Positions 5,388 through 5,749 of a stretch of DNA of 5,749 bases are shown piece after piece. A program made the position numbers and the translations under genes. Source of the stretch: Bacteroidales bacterium (lineage in GTDB: Bacteria; Bacteroidota; Bacteroidia; Bacteroidales; UBA4181); contig JAQVSH010000003.1 of assembly GCA_028700615.1 (NCBI GenBank), forward strand, positions 1-5,749, given 5' to 3'. Positions within the stretch are counted from its first letter, which is position 1, and every line of letters starts with the position of its first letter. The notes under the pieces are model-generated. The model saw only the letters and a program-made list of their open reading frames with translations, was not told the DNA's origin and did no database searches.

Positions 5388-5749
5388 GATTTATCGGGTT
5401 CCTTTGTTTTTGGCCTCGAAATCTCCCAGAAGGATAGAGTTGTTGTGTGATATGGGTTTATCGGTGACTTTGGTCTGTGGAAACGAAATAGAAGAGACCT
5501 ATCCTGATGATCTGGTTGCCGAAGAGATTCCGGTGTATTTGGCCCGGAAAAAATCTGAAGCGTTTGATGCGGAACTTCCTGAAGAGGCTATATTAATTAC
5601 AGCGGATACTATCGTTTGGCTTGATCATCAGGTGTTGGGTAAACCCGCTGACAGGAATCAGGCCATTGAAATGCTGAAAGCATTATCCGGAAAAGCGCAC
5701 GATGTGTTTACCGGGGTTTGTCTTCGTTATAAGGGGGAATATTCTTCTT
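5365..5749 (+). CDS. maf: Maf family nucleotide pyrophosphatase, 3' end outside window
   Basis: The first 128 residues are present; the gene runs off the right edge. Maf proteins hydrolyse non-canonical or excess nucleoside triphosphates (dTTP/UTP in the YhdE group) to monophosphates in the cytoplasm. Diagnostic motifs: LASKSPRRIELL at about residues 16-27, TADTIVW around the catalytic Asp81, and LGKP (91-94), followed by the start of the SGKAHDVFTGV segment (about 109-119). Two in-frame starts, ATG at 5365 and ATG at 5371, both lie inside the end of the UbiA-like gene (overlap 23 or 17 bases). The first is annotated but the choice is uncertain. The overlap points to co-transcription and translational coupling with the upstream membrane protein. 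Confidence 0.94.
   Translation, partial: MEMEFPSEIYRVPLFLASKSPRRIELLCDMGLSVTLVCGNEIEETYPDDLVAEEIPVYLARKKSEAFDAELPEEAILITADTIVWLDHQVLGKPADRNQAIEMLKALSGKAHDVFTGVCLRYKGEYSS

Overview
The window looks like a stretch of Bacteroidota (most likely Bacteroidales) chromosome. The evidence is the moderate, AT-leaning composition, promoter-like elements of the Bacteroidota type (TTTG / TAnnTTTG with a 20-bp spacer), the lack of clear Shine-Dalgarno sequences, a lipoprotein of Bacteroidota style, and a DUF2520 - UbiA-like - Maf gene run that I associate with this phylum.

Layout, left to right. (1) The 3' part of an amidophosphoribosyltransferase (purF) on the + strand. (2) A convergent lipoprotein gene on the - strand, FimB/Mfa2-like at its N-terminus with a C-terminal ligand-binding-type beta-sandwich. 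The two stop codons share the palindrome CTAG, so there is no intergenic space. A terminator-like hairpin for the lipoprotein transcript lies inside purF. (3) nadD on the - strand, separated from the lipoprotein gene by a terminator-like hairpin and a good Bacteroidota promoter. (4) A divergent intergenic region of about 180 bp between nadD and a TetR-family regulator. It holds a perfect 12-bp palindrome, which is the likely TetR operator, and six DnaA-box-like 9-mers in one orientation at exact 11-bp spacing, the two outermost being perfect TTATNCACA matches. (5) A tightly packed + strand operon: tetR with a (Lys-Glu)9 tail, then a DUF2520 Rossmann protein starting on the tetR stop codon, then a UbiA-like membrane protein 14 bp later, then maf overlapping the end of UbiA and cut by the window edge.

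Most genes are housekeeping: purine synthesis (purF), NAD synthesis (nadD) and nucleotide-pool cleaning (maf), plus an uncharacterised Rossmann protein and a prenyltransferase-family membrane protein. The most unusual signal is not a gene but the DnaA-box array. It resembles the ordered low-affinity arrays anchored by strong boxes seen in bacterial origins. It could be an origin, a DnaA-titration site or a DnaA-controlled leader of nadD. A few hand-counted lines show no obvious GC-skew switch across it, which argues against a simple origin call. Other points of note are the loss of the second aspartate motif in the UbiA-like protein and the hexanucleotide repeat that makes the TetR tail.
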